Shown here: piece after piece, positions 1-5,854 of the stretch | Layout: the number at the start of each line of letters is the position of its first letter | How positions within the stretch are numbered: the stretch's first letter is position 1 | Assembly (NCBI GenBank): GCA_023250175.1 | Contig: JAHFBD010000102.1 | Location: 1 to 7,552 of the forward strand | Source: Candidatus Melainabacteria bacterium | GTDB taxonomy: Bacteria; Cyanobacteriota; Vampirovibrionia; 2-02-FULL-35-15 | Length of the DNA stretch: 7,552 bases | Direction of reading: 5' to 3' | The notes under the pieces: model-generated | Told to the model about the DNA's origin: nothing | Seen by the model: only the letters and a program-made list of their open reading frames with translations | Databases searched by the model: none | Program-made: the position numbers and the translations under genes

Positions 1-1
1 T

Positions 2-181
2 GCTCAGCTAGATTCAAAAGGACAATCTGATGCTTTCTTTCTCTTGGCAACTTTATATGAGGATAAAAAAAACAATAAGATTGCTATAGAAAACTATCAA
101 AAATATTTAAACAGTACTCCTGGTGGCACTTATGCAAAAGAAGCAAAAGATAGAATGAATTATTTAAAGACACTGAGGTAA
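2..181 (+). CDS. TPR-repeat protein, C-terminal fragment
   Basis: The frame beginning at base 2 is open from the window edge to a TAA at 179-181, giving the last 59 residues of a protein whose start lies outside. The visible part reads as a tetratricopeptide helix pair: AFFLLATLYED, then a short KKNNK turn, then IAIENYQKYLNSTP, with the small and aromatic residues placed as in TPR motifs, followed by a helix AKEAKDRMNYLK. A final repeat capped by a solvent helix is typical of YfiO/YbgF-like or general TPR scaffold proteins that mediate protein contacts. Nothing in the fragment tells which partner it binds. It ends 30 bases before ispG on the same strand. Being a TPR protein is fairly secure; the specific family is not. 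Confidence 0.72.
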   Translation, partial: AQLDSKGQSDAFFLLATLYEDKKNNKIAIENYQKYLNSTPGGTYAKEAKDRMNYLKTLR

Positions 182-198
182 TACTTATTTATATACGA

Positions 199-204
199 TA
201 TAAT
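199..204 (+). promoter_or_regulatory. -10 box TATAAT just upstream of ispG
   Basis: A perfect TATAAT lies seven bases before the ispG ATG. A transcript from it would begin at about 211-212, at the start codon itself, so the mRNA would be leaderless. No convincing -35 hexamer is seen at 16-18 bases upstream. In sequence this AT-rich such a hexamer can occur by chance, so the call is tentative. Confidence 0.4.
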
Positions 205-211
205 TAGACCC

Positions 212-1303
212 ATGTCTTACCTTGTCTCTAATCCAATATACAAAAGAAGAAGTTCAAGAAAACTATATGTTGGTGCTGTTCCAATAGGGGGTGATTCACC
301 TGTTGTTATTCAGTCAATGACTACAACAGATACTCGTGATGTAAATACTACGGTAGAACAAATTAAACAGCTAAGTGATGCTGGATGTGAAATTATACGA
401 GTTGCTGTGCCAGATAGAGAGGCAGCTTTAAAACTTGGAGAAATTAAAAAAAAATCCCCGATTCCATTAATTTCAGATATTCACTTTGACTGGAGATTAG
501 CACTAGAAGCTATACAGCAAGGCGTTGATGGATTACGATTAAATCCAGGTAATATTGGTGAACACAATCGGGTAAAAGAAGTTGTAAGTGCGGCGAAAGA
601 AAGAAATATACCAATAAGGATAGGAGTTAATGCCGGTTCATTAGATGCTAAGTGGGGTTCTATTTATGGAGCAGACCGTATTCCTGAAGCCATGGTAGCT
701 AGTGCTCTTGAGCATATTAAGATTTTAGAAGATTTAAATTTTGAGCTAATCAAAATTTCTTTAAAAGCATCGGATGTTCCTATAATGCTTGAAGCATATA
801 GGATGATGGCTAAAAAAGTTAATTATCCTCTTCATCTTGGTGTTACTGAAGCAGGAACTCCAAAGGGTGGAACTATTAAGTCCTGTGTTGGTATCGGTGC
901 ATTATTAGCAGAAGGTATTGGGGATACTATAAGAGTTTCTTTAACGGGAGATTCTCTAAGTGAGATTGAAGTTGCAAAAGGAATCTTGAAGTCTCTGGGA
1001 TTGAAGCAGGAGGGATTAAATCTGGTTAGTTGTCCTAGCTGTGGGCGCATGGAGCTAAAAGGTTTTGAAGAGATGGCGAAAACTGTTGAAGAAAAATTAA
1101 AGAATTTGAAAAAGCCTATAACTGTTGCAGTAATGGGATGTGTTGTTAATGGGCCTGGTGAGTCTAAAGCTGCTGATATTGGTATTGCAGGTGGTAATGG
1201 TAAAGGTGTTATATATAAAAAGGGAGAAGTTTTTAAAGTATTACCTGAAGAACAATTGTTAGATACATTGTTAGAAGAAATAGATAATATGGTTAAAGTA
1301 TAA
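212..1303 (+). CDS. ispG: 4-hydroxy-3-methylbut-2-enyl diphosphate synthase (IspG/GcpE)
   Basis: IspG makes HMBPP from MEcPP, the penultimate step of the MEP route to isoprenoid precursors, using a [4Fe-4S] cluster fed by ferredoxin or flavodoxin. At 363 residues it is the normal two-domain bacterial length. The N-terminal TIM-barrel domain shows VVIQSMTTTDT (31-41), SDIHFD (88-93), LRLNPGNIG (108-116) and RIGVNAGS (136-143). The C-terminal cluster domain has CPSC (Cys274, Cys277) and GCVVNGPGE (Cys310, Glu317), the three cysteines and the glutamate that bind the cluster, so the enzyme looks intact. The ATG at 212 gives the usual short lead before YKRRSSRK. There is no Shine-Dalgarno sequence; a TATAAT sits immediately upstream. 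The sequence looks more like the fermentative-bacterial form than the longer form of photosynthetic cyanobacteria. Confidence 0.97.
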   Translation: MSYLVSNPIYKRRSSRKLYVGAVPIGGDSPVVIQSMTTTDTRDVNTTVEQIKQLSDAGCEIIRVAVPDREAALKLGEIKKKSPIPLISDIHFDWRLALEAIQQGVDGLRLNPGNIGEHNRVKEVVSAAKERNIPIRIGVNAGSLDAKWGSIYGADRIPEAMVASALEHIKILEDLNFELIKISLKASDVPIMLEAYRMMAKKVNYPLHLGVTEAGTPKGGTIKSCVGIGALLAEGIGDTIRVSLTGDSLSEIEVAKGILKSLGLKQEGLNLVSCPSCGRMELKGFEEMAKTVEEKLKNLKKPITVAVMGCVVNGPGESKAADIGIAGGNGKGVIYKKGEVFKVLPEEQLLDTLLEEIDNMVKV

Positions 1304-1344
1304 AATCATATACGTACATACGCTCAGTCTATAAATTTGTACTC

Positions 1345-1373
1345 TTGAAGAAATCTAAGTTTACAGTTATTAT
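1345..1373 (+). promoter_or_regulatory. Putative housekeeping promoter for rpmE-grxC
   Basis: TTGAAG (1345-1350) and TATTAT (1368-1373) are separated by exactly 17 bases, matching the sigma-70 -35/-10 consensus at four and five of six positions. Initiation would fall at about 1380, only about three bases before the rpmE ATG, again giving a nearly leaderless message. It lies in the 79-base gap after ispG, suggesting that rpmE and grxC form their own transcription unit. No terminator for ispG is visible in the gap. Confidence 0.5.
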
Positions 1374-1382
1374 TAAGAACCT

Positions 1383-1586
1383 ATGAAAGAGAAGACACAT
1401 CCAGAATATTACAGTATTGTTGCAACTTGCATTTGTGGTAATGAAGAAGAAATAGGTTCTACAAAACCAGAGATGAGAGTCGAAATTTGTAGTAGTTGCC
1501 ACCCATTTTATACAGGTACTCAAAAAATACTTGATGCAGAAGGCCGTGTAGATAGATTCCAAAAGAGATACGGTAAAAAGCAATAA
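1383..1586 (+). CDS. rpmE: 50S ribosomal protein L31, zinc-binding form
   Basis: L31 is a small protein of the large ribosomal subunit that bridges to the small subunit. This 67-residue protein has the expected length and the family core [18 protein letters not shown] followed by [11 protein letters not shown]. Cysteines 16 and 18 (CIC) and 36 and 39 (CSSC) form the four-cysteine zinc site, so it is the C+ type; L31 of photosynthetic cyanobacteria generally lacks these cysteines. The initiator is the ATG at 1383, giving [10 protein letters not shown], the usual L31 opening. No Shine-Dalgarno sequence is present, and a promoter-like sequence ends nine bases before the start. grxC follows after only 12 bases, so the two are probably co-transcribed. 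Zinc-type L31 is often a zinc reserve in bacteria, but no Zur-like operator is seen. Confidence 0.96.
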   Translation: MKEKTHPEYYSIVATCICGNEEEIGSTKPEMRVEICSSCHPFYTGTQKILDAEGRVDRFQKRYGKKQ

Positions 1587-1598
1587 CTTGTTTTATTA

Positions 1599-1865
1599 AT
1601 GAGTCAAAAAACTAAAGTTGAGATTTATACTTGGGATCATTGTCCATATTGTCAAAGAACAATAGATCTCTTTAATTCTAAAGGTATTAAATATACAAGG
1701 TATAGGATTGATGGTGATGAAGGAGCCAGAGAAAAAATGGCGGTAAGAGCAAATGGTAGAAAAACTGTTCCTCAGGTGTTTATAGATGACAAGCATGTAG
1801 GTGGTTGTGATGATACTCATGCATTAGATTCTAAAGGTGAATTAAATAAACTTGTCTTTGGATGA
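1599..1865 (+). CDS. grxC: Glutaredoxin 3 (GrxC family)
   Basis: This is a cytosolic dithiol glutaredoxin that reduces disulfides and mixed glutathione disulfides. The 88-residue protein is a single thioredoxin fold: a first beta strand KVEIYTW, the active site CPYC (15-18), the cis-proline loop TVP (56-58) that positions the substrate, and the glutathione-contacting GGCDD (68-72). The additional cysteine at 70 is common in GrxC. The stretch IDGDE with RANGR, PQVFIDD, HVGGCDD and ALD closely follows cyanobacterial GrxC, making this the best lineage marker in the window. It sits 12 bases after rpmE with no recognisable ribosome binding site, so it probably depends on the promoter before rpmE. 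Function is secure at family level; whether the cell uses glutathione cannot be told here. Confidence 0.95.
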   Translation: MSQKTKVEIYTWDHCPYCQRTIDLFNSKGIKYTRYRIDGDEGAREKMAVRANGRKTVPQVFIDDKHVGGCDDTHALDSKGELNKLVFG

Positions 1866-1887
1866 TTTGTAACGTCTTATGATAAAA

Positions 1888-1915
1888 GGATTTGTCCGAT
1901 TTATTCGGCAAATCC
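1888..1915 (+). other. Strong hairpin in the grxC-rsmA gap
   Basis: GGATTTG (1888-1894) pairs with CAAATCC (1909-1915), and inside it CCGA (1896-1899) pairs with TCGG (1905-1908). This gives 11 base pairs with one bulged T and a TTTAT loop. It overlaps the perfect 8-base palindrome CCGATCGG at 1914-1921. No T-tract follows (GATCGGGTGAAAAG), so it is not a canonical rho-independent terminator. It could attenuate or protect the grxC message end, or be a copy of a dispersed extragenic palindrome. A TATGAT at 1878-1883 would place a transcription start near the hairpin base, but no -35 supports it. Confidence 0.55.
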
Positions 1916-1944
1916 GATCGGGTGAAAAGAATTAACAGATGGAA

Positions 1945-1965
1945 GCCACAAACTTGTTTTGTGGC
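1945..1965 (+). other. Hairpin in the leader directly before rsmA
   Basis: GCCACAAA (1945-1952) and TTTGTGGC (1958-1965) form a perfect 8-bp stem with the five-base loop CTTGT. It ends ten bases before the rsmA ATG and is followed by ATTATAAAAA, so it occupies the place where a ribosome binding site would be. It is not followed by a T-run on either strand, which argues against a simple terminator. A translational control element is possible but not shown. Confidence 0.55.
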
Positions 1966-1975
1966 ATTATAAAAA

Positions 1976-2776
1976 ATGAAAAAATCTTTTGGTCAGAATT
2001 TTCTAATCGATAAAAGCTACCAGGAAAAAGTAGTTGATTCTATGAATTTGAAACCTACTGATATTATTCTTGAAGTTGGGGCTGGAAGTGGAATAATGAC
2101 CACTCTTTTAGCTGAAAAAGTTAAAAAAGTTTATGCTGTAGAAGTGGAGAGAGATGTTCTAAAGCTTTTAAAGCATAATCTTTCAAAGAACAGTTTTAAA
2201 AATATTGAAATAATTGAATCAGATTTTCTAAAGCTTGATATAAAAAAAACAATTGGTGTTCCATTTAAGGTCTTTGGTAATATTCCATATAACATCTCTT
2301 CAAAAATTTTACTTAAACTTTTTGGTGAAATTGATTCTCCAAGTGAATTGTTGACATTGTTTAAAGAGTCCTATTTAATGGTTCAATATGAGGTTGGTAA
2401 GAGGCTTGTTGCTAACCCATCGACAAAAGAATATAGCCCACTAACTTTATTGGTTCAATATTTTAGTGTCCCAAAATTATTATTTAAAGTTCCACGAAAT
2501 GTATTTAAGCCTGCGCCTAAGGTAGATTCTGCTTTTGTCTCTTTTGATGTAAAAGAGAAATTACCTTATGTTAAAGCCCCCTCTCTTTTAAAGAAAATTA
2601 TTAGAACAGGTTTTCAACAAAGAAGAAAGAAAATAATAAATTCCTTAAGTAAGCTATTTGCCAACAAGCAAATTTTAATTCAAACACTTAAACGACTAGA
2701 GCTAAGTGATGAGTTGAGGGTTGATATGCTTAGTTTAGAAGATTTTATTAGGATTGCAAATCAAAGTTATGCGTAG
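1976..2776 (+). CDS. rsmA: 16S rRNA dimethyladenosine transferase RsmA (KsgA)
   Basis: RsmA transfers four methyl groups from S-adenosylmethionine to two adjacent adenines in the 3'-terminal hairpin of 16S rRNA (A1518 and A1519 in E. coli), a late checkpoint of small-subunit assembly. The 266-residue protein shows the family opening KKSFGQNFL (2-10), the SAM-binding EVGAGSG (33-39), acidic motif II AVEVERD (54-60), the catalytic NIPYN (102-106), and the substrate-side FKPAPKVDSAFVSF (177-190) with FQQRRKK (213-219). All the key motifs are intact. It starts directly at MKKSFGQNF, the usual family start, after a leader hairpin and without a Shine-Dalgarno sequence. Its last ten bases overlap the end of the gene on the opposite strand, with no terminator between them. 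Confidence 0.97.
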   Translation: MKKSFGQNFLIDKSYQEKVVDSMNLKPTDIILEVGAGSGIMTTLLAEKVKKVYAVEVERDVLKLLKHNLSKNSFKNIEIIESDFLKLDIKKTIGVPFKVFGNIPYNISSKILLKLFGEIDSPSELLTLFKESYLMVQYEVGKRLVANPSTKEYSPLTLLVQYFSVPKLLFKVPRNVFKPAPKVDSAFVSFDVKEKLPYVKAPSLLKKIIRTGFQQRRKKIINSLSKLFANKQILIQTLKRLELSDELRVDMLSLEDFIRIANQSYA

Positions 2777-3480
2777 ACATTTACTTCTCTTGCTAGTCCG
2801 CGAAATTGAAGGGATTCATTCTTTGCAATAGTTGCAACAGCGTTTTTCATTCCCTTCATTAGTAAAGCTGATAAATCTAACGCTTCTTGTGCAACTCTCA
2901 TTGTTGATTTTCGTGAACCTTGTTGCATTTTTTCTTTTGCAAAGTCCATAAAGTAATCAGTTCCTTTTGTAAGAGCTTGGAAAATATCTTTCATTGATTG
3001 ATCATTATTTAAGACGCTTTGTATTTCTGGATTATCTATAAAATCTTGTGGAACAAAGGAGCCTTTTTCTTTAATCTTTGCTATAAATTCTTTTAAAGCA
3101 TTCATTGTTTTATTGTCTAGCTTTAATTGTGATTTAAGTTCTTTTTCAATATAGGAAACTAATTTGCTTTCTATGAATGTTTTTGCTTTAGGAGTATCAA
3201 TGGGACTATTATTAGCCTGTTTAATAGTGTTGATTTGTTGTTGTGAAAAGTTTGCTTCAGTTGCTGCTTTTTGTCCTTGTGTTAGTAATTGTTTTGCATA
3301 ATCTGTTGCTGAATTAAATAATTTATTGGTTGTATTGTTGATTTTTACGATTAGTGAATTACCAGATGTAGCATTATTGTTTTTTAGTACGAGTTGAGTA
3401 ATTTGTTCATTGTCAGACTTAGCATTTAACTCAGCTTTGTATTGGCCGAAGGAGTTTTGATTATTTAATATCGTTGACAT
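2767..3480 (-). CDS. Uncharacterised protein, possible export-system substrate
   Basis: I do not recognise this 237-residue protein. It has no cysteine, no hydrophobic membrane segment and no Sec signal peptide. The first 16 residues (MSTILNNQNSFGQYKA) are rich in Ser, Asn and Gln and contain no acidic residue. That composition is common in N-terminal signals of flagellar and type III substrates, though it is not diagnostic. Residues 1-95 look flexible and Asn/Gln/Thr-rich; residues 97-235 read as several amphipathic helices with many Lys, Asp, Glu and Met. The only start supported is the ATG at 3480, with no Shine-Dalgarno sequence. It is transcribed divergently from flhB, and matching sequence elements precede both genes (3501-3528 and 3676-3702), suggesting shared control. 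A role with the export apparatus is inference from context only. Confidence 0.8.
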   Translation of the reverse strand: MSTILNNQNSFGQYKAELNAKSDNEQITQLVLKNNNATSGNSLIVKINNTTNKLFNSATDYAKQLLTQGQKAATEANFSQQQINTIKQANNSPIDTPKAKTFIESKLVSYIEKELKSQLKLDNKTMNALKEFIAKIKEKGSFVPQDFIDNPEIQSVLNNDQSMKDIFQALTKGTDYFMDFAKEKMQQGSRKSTMRVAQEALDLSALLMKGMKNAVATIAKNESLQFRGLAREVNVYA

Positions 3481-3500
3481 ATATTTTTTGTTATTTTTGC

Positions 3501-3528
3501 TCCACAGAGTTAATCTGCTTAATTAATA
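3501..3528 (-). promoter_or_regulatory. Shared upstream element, copy facing the 237-aa gene
   Basis: Read on the minus strand it runs TATTA, a central TAA, AGATT, three variable bases, then TCTGTGGA, ending 20 bases before the ATG. It matches the flhB-side element at 3676-3702 at 21 of about 28 positions with a single one-base gap. It may be a promoter or an operator. The sigma factor or regulator that reads it is unknown. Confidence 0.45.
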
Positions 3529-3646
3529 GTTTATTGATTATTGCTAAGAGAAAGTTAAGGAAAAAGTTGATATTAAGTAATCGTATAAAACTAGGGAGAG
3601 CCGGTTAAGCTTTAGTTAAAACAATGGAAAAACTTTTTATATAAGG

Positions 3647-3657
3647 TAGGTTACCTA
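3647..3657. promoter_or_regulatory. Small palindrome TAGGT-T-ACCTA in the divergent region
   Basis: Five-base arms TAGGT and ACCTA flank a single T, near the middle-right of the 289-base divergent intergenic region. Its place between two divergent genes would suit an operator for a small dimeric regulator, but the arms are short and chance cannot be excluded. Apart from this palindrome and the two shared elements, the region (3481-3769) holds only AT-rich sequence, with no ORF or RNA gene that I can support. Confidence 0.25.
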
Positions 3658-3675
3658 ATTAAACTTTAACAATTG

Positions 3676-3702
3676 TATTATCTAATAGATTTGTTCTGTG
3701 GA
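3676..3702 (+). promoter_or_regulatory. Shared upstream element, copy facing flhB
   Basis: TATTA, a central TAA, AGATT, three variable bases and TCTGTGGA lie in the same order and nearly the same spacing as in the minus-strand copy at 3501-3528. It ends 67 bases before the flhB ATG. The TATTAT at its left end could serve as a -10 hexamer, but no -35 is seen at the right distance. Confidence 0.45.
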
Positions 3703-3756
3703 AATTGTTGATTTAAGAGGAAGAATAATTATAGAAAGAAGAAATTAAAGATTTAT

Positions 3757-3761
3757 AGGGA
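3757..3761 (+). promoter_or_regulatory. Ribosome binding site of flhB
   Basis: AGGGA lies eight bases before the ATG at 3770 and is the only well-placed Shine-Dalgarno-like site in the window. It supports that start and sets flhB apart from the housekeeping genes, which lack one. Confidence 0.55.
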
Positions 3762-3769
3762 TTATATAG

Positions 3770-4849
3770 ATGTCGGATCAAGATTCTGGTGATAAGCAGT
3801 TTGATGCTTCACCACATAAACTAAAAGAAGCACAGAAAAAAGGACAAGTCTTTAAGAGTAAGGATTTGACGCAGCTTTTGACCTTTATCGTGGGCTTTTT
3901 TATGATTTACTATTCCAGTAATTTTATTTGGGAAAACTGTTCAAAGCTCTTTCATATTTTATGGTCGCAGATTCCAAAGAGATCTTTTGCAACTATTGGT
4001 GGTGGATATATTTATTTTCATAGTTGGTATTGCTACGTAATTATTATGCTTCCTATCCTTGTAGCACTTTTACTGGTTGCGATAACTGTTGAATTCTTTC
4101 AAGTGGGACCTATTTTTACAACAGAAACAATGAAATTTCAGCTTGAGAAATTAAATCCTTTTGAAGGTTTGAAAAAAGTTATTTTTAATGTTCGTTCCTT
4201 GTTTGAGCTTGTTAAATCGATGTTTAAGGTTGGTGTTTTAGGATATATAGCTTTTTTAAGTCTAAAGCTACATATGCCTGAGTTATTAGGCTTAATGGCA
4301 GCAAGTAATAAATTAGCCAGCATGATAGTTCTAGGAGAAGTTTTTATGGACTTTACAGTTAAAAGCTTTGTATTTTTATTGGTAGTATCAATTCTTGATT
4401 ATTTATTTCAACGCTGGAAGTATATGAGTGATCAAAAGATGACTTTTAAGGAATTAAAGGATGAGTATAAACAGACAGAAGGTGATCCTTTAATTAAATC
4501 AATGAGACGGCAAAAACAGCAACAAATTGCTTATGGACAAATGATGGCACAGGTTAAGGAAGCTGATTTCGTTGTAAAAAATCCAGAGCATATAGCAATG
4601 GCTTTAAAATATGATGCTGATATGAATCAAGCTCCAAGAGTTTTAGCAAAGGGTTCGGAATTAATTGCACAGCAGATAATTGAAATTGCTGAACAGTGTG
4701 GTATTCCAATAATAGAAAATATACCGCTGGCAAGAGCTTTATTTAGACTAGTTAGGGTTAATCAAGAGATACCTGCTGATTTATATAGAGCGGTAGCTGA
4801 AATATTGATTTTTGTCTATCAAATGAGAGGAAAGGATAAATTCCGTTAA
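3770..4849 (+). CDS. flhB: Flagellar/type III export switch protein, FlhB/SctU family
   Basis: FlhB/SctU sits in the inner membrane at the export gate and switches substrate class after self-cleavage of its cytoplasmic domain. The family lead SPHKLKEAQKKGQVFKSKDL (14-33) is followed by about four membrane segments (roughly 34-50, 85-110, 150-168, 185-210), with VEFFQVG and EKLNPFEGLKKV between them. The linker DEYKQTEGDP (231-240) is nearly invariant in the family. The cleavage site is NPEH (271-274) instead of the usual NPTH, followed by HIAMALKYD, the IPIIENIPLARAL segment and EIPADLYRAVAEI. Asn and Pro, needed for cleavage, are kept. The ending EIPADLYRAVAEILIFVYQM resembles flagellar FlhB more than injectisome SctU, and 359 residues is full length. 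No flhA is adjacent. Family membership is very secure; flagellar rather than injectisome role is likely but not proven. Confidence 0.9.
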   Translation: MSDQDSGDKQFDASPHKLKEAQKKGQVFKSKDLTQLLTFIVGFFMIYYSSNFIWENCSKLFHILWSQIPKRSFATIGGGYIYFHSWYCYVIIMLPILVALLLVAITVEFFQVGPIFTTETMKFQLEKLNPFEGLKKVIFNVRSLFELVKSMFKVGVLGYIAFLSLKLHMPELLGLMAASNKLASMIVLGEVFMDFTVKSFVFLLVVSILDYLFQRWKYMSDQKMTFKELKDEYKQTEGDPLIKSMRRQKQQQIAYGQMMAQVKEADFVVKNPEHIAMALKYDADMNQAPRVLAKGSELIAQQIIEIAEQCGIPIIENIPLARALFRLVRVNQEIPADLYRAVAEILIFVYQMRGKDKFR

Positions 4850-5012
4850 TAAAGTTAGGATCTTTAACGTTTTCTTAATTTAAATTAGATAGAAATTTAA
4901 TTAGGTAATAGGGGTATAAACCTTAAAATAGTTATATGAACCCATAATAAAAAGCATATTAAGGGTAAATTATAAAGAGGGAATATTATAAAATAAAAAA
5001 TTAAGTATTAAG

Positions 5013-5792
5013 ATGAAAACCAGCGAAGAAAAAAATGATAAAACAACGGATTCTAAAAAACCATTTTCAGATATAGCAAAAGAAAAGCCACCACCAACAA
5101 CAAAGGATTTAGTTATAGGTCCTGATACTGGCACGGATGAATCTATACTAAAACAATACTTACCGATAATTGAAATGGTTGTTAAAAAAGAATATAAAAC
5201 AATACCATCTTATTTGGCGGAATATAGTGAGTTAATTAATATTGGGCTTCTTACCGTAAATAAACTTTTACATGATGTAGCGAAAAATCAAAAGACATAC
5301 AACTCAAGCTATATTGCTCAAGCAGTAAAGTGGGCAATTAAAGATGAACTAAGAGTTAAATATAATTGGTATGGTGTAAAACAAACTCAAGGTAAGGATA
5401 AAAACAGTGAGCCTGAGGGGTCTGAAGGAACGCTACGTGAGATAACAAGTGAGGATGCAAATCAGGAACTTACCAGAGAAGAAGGTATAGAGAGAGTCTT
5501 TGAAACCGTTTTGTATTTAGAAGACTTTCAGGTAGAAACTGTATCCAGGGAGCAAATGACCCAAGATGAATTGGCAAGACTTGAATTATTAGAACTTAAA
5601 GCAGCTGTTAAAAAAGCAATTGATAAGCTTCCTCCAAAACATAAACGTGTAATAGAGTTAAGATTTTATGAAGGAAAGCGTGGTAACGATATAGCTACCT
5701 GGTTAGGGGTAACTCCATCAAGGGTCTCGCATATGATTCAAGATGCTATTGGAAAAGTTAGAAATATTCTTGCTCAAGAAGGTTTTAGTTAA
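5013..5792 (+). CDS. FliA-like sigma-70 family RNA polymerase sigma factor
   Basis: This 259-residue protein has an acidic/Lys-rich N-terminal extension (1-40) followed by sigma region 2 (about 46-120), with ELINIGLLTVNKLL, YNSSYIAQAVKWAIKDELR and an aromatic KYNWYG end for core binding and -10 recognition. Region 4 (about 195-255) has LPPKHKRVIELRFYEG and the helix-turn-helix IATWLGVTPSRVSHMIQDA for -35 contact. The piece between them (121-190) is acidic and does not show a clear region 3. The motifs resemble FliA/WhiG/SigF-type alternative sigma factors rather than the primary sigma factor, whose region 1 is absent. It lies 163 bases after flhB and 62 before the fliK-like gene, so it is a candidate regulator of this export cluster. 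There is no Shine-Dalgarno sequence at the ATG, and no later in-frame start would keep the region 2 spacing better. Confidence 0.87.
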   Translation: MKTSEEKNDKTTDSKKPFSDIAKEKPPPTTKDLVIGPDTGTDESILKQYLPIIEMVVKKEYKTIPSYLAEYSELINIGLLTVNKLLHDVAKNQKTYNSSYIAQAVKWAIKDELRVKYNWYGVKQTQGKDKNSEPEGSEGTLREITSEDANQELTREEGIERVFETVLYLEDFQVETVSREQMTQDELARLELLELKAAVKKAIDKLPPKHKRVIELRFYEGKRGNDIATWLGVTPSRVSHMIQDAIGKVRNILAQEGFS

Positions 5793-5839
5793 CGAGAATA
5801 TAAGAATTAATAGTAATAATTCAGATGTTTTAATCTTTA

Positions 5840-5846
5840 CTGTGGA
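5840..5846 (+). promoter_or_regulatory. CTGTGGA motif before the fliK-like gene
   Basis: This is the third exact copy of the CTGTGGA core seen upstream of the 237-aa gene and flhB, and it ends eight bases before the ATG at 5855. Here its GGA is placed where a weak ribosome binding site would be, so it may serve translation rather than transcription. The flanking AGATT and TATTA blocks are not conserved at this copy. Confidence 0.3.
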
Positions 5847-5854
5847 AAAAATCA

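Noticed and set aside
832..1050. Minus-strand open frame inside ispG
   Set aside because: It lies wholly inside a gene with intact catalytic motifs, its translation has no recognisable domain, and it has no promoter or ribosome binding site.
1329..1820. Two minus-strand open frames antisense to rpmE and grxC
   Set aside because: Both mirror well-identified conserved genes and translate to Thr/Ile/Phe-rich sequence typical of a reversed reading of AT-rich coding DNA.
1866..1975. tRNA or small RNA gene in the grxC-rsmA gap
   Set aside because: The two hairpins do not form a cloverleaf, there is no acceptor stem or T-loop sequence, and no separate promoter plus terminator is convincing.
3660..3688. 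FliA-type (sigma-28) promoter upstream of flhB
   Set aside because: TAAACTTT resembles the -35 TAAAGTTT, but no sequence like GCCGATAA follows at 10-12 bases; the best fit keeps only about half the -10 positions.
3696..3710. Sigma-54 promoter overlapping CTGTGGAAATTGTTG
   Set aside because: The invariant GG and GC doublets at -24/-12 are not both present at the right spacing.
4138..4323. Minus-strand open frame inside flhB
   Set aside because: It is a shadow of a conserved membrane-protein gene, with no independent start signals.
4850..4890. Rho-independent terminator after flhB
   Set aside because: GTTA and TAAC could form only a four-base-pair stem before GTTTTCTT, too weak to support a call.
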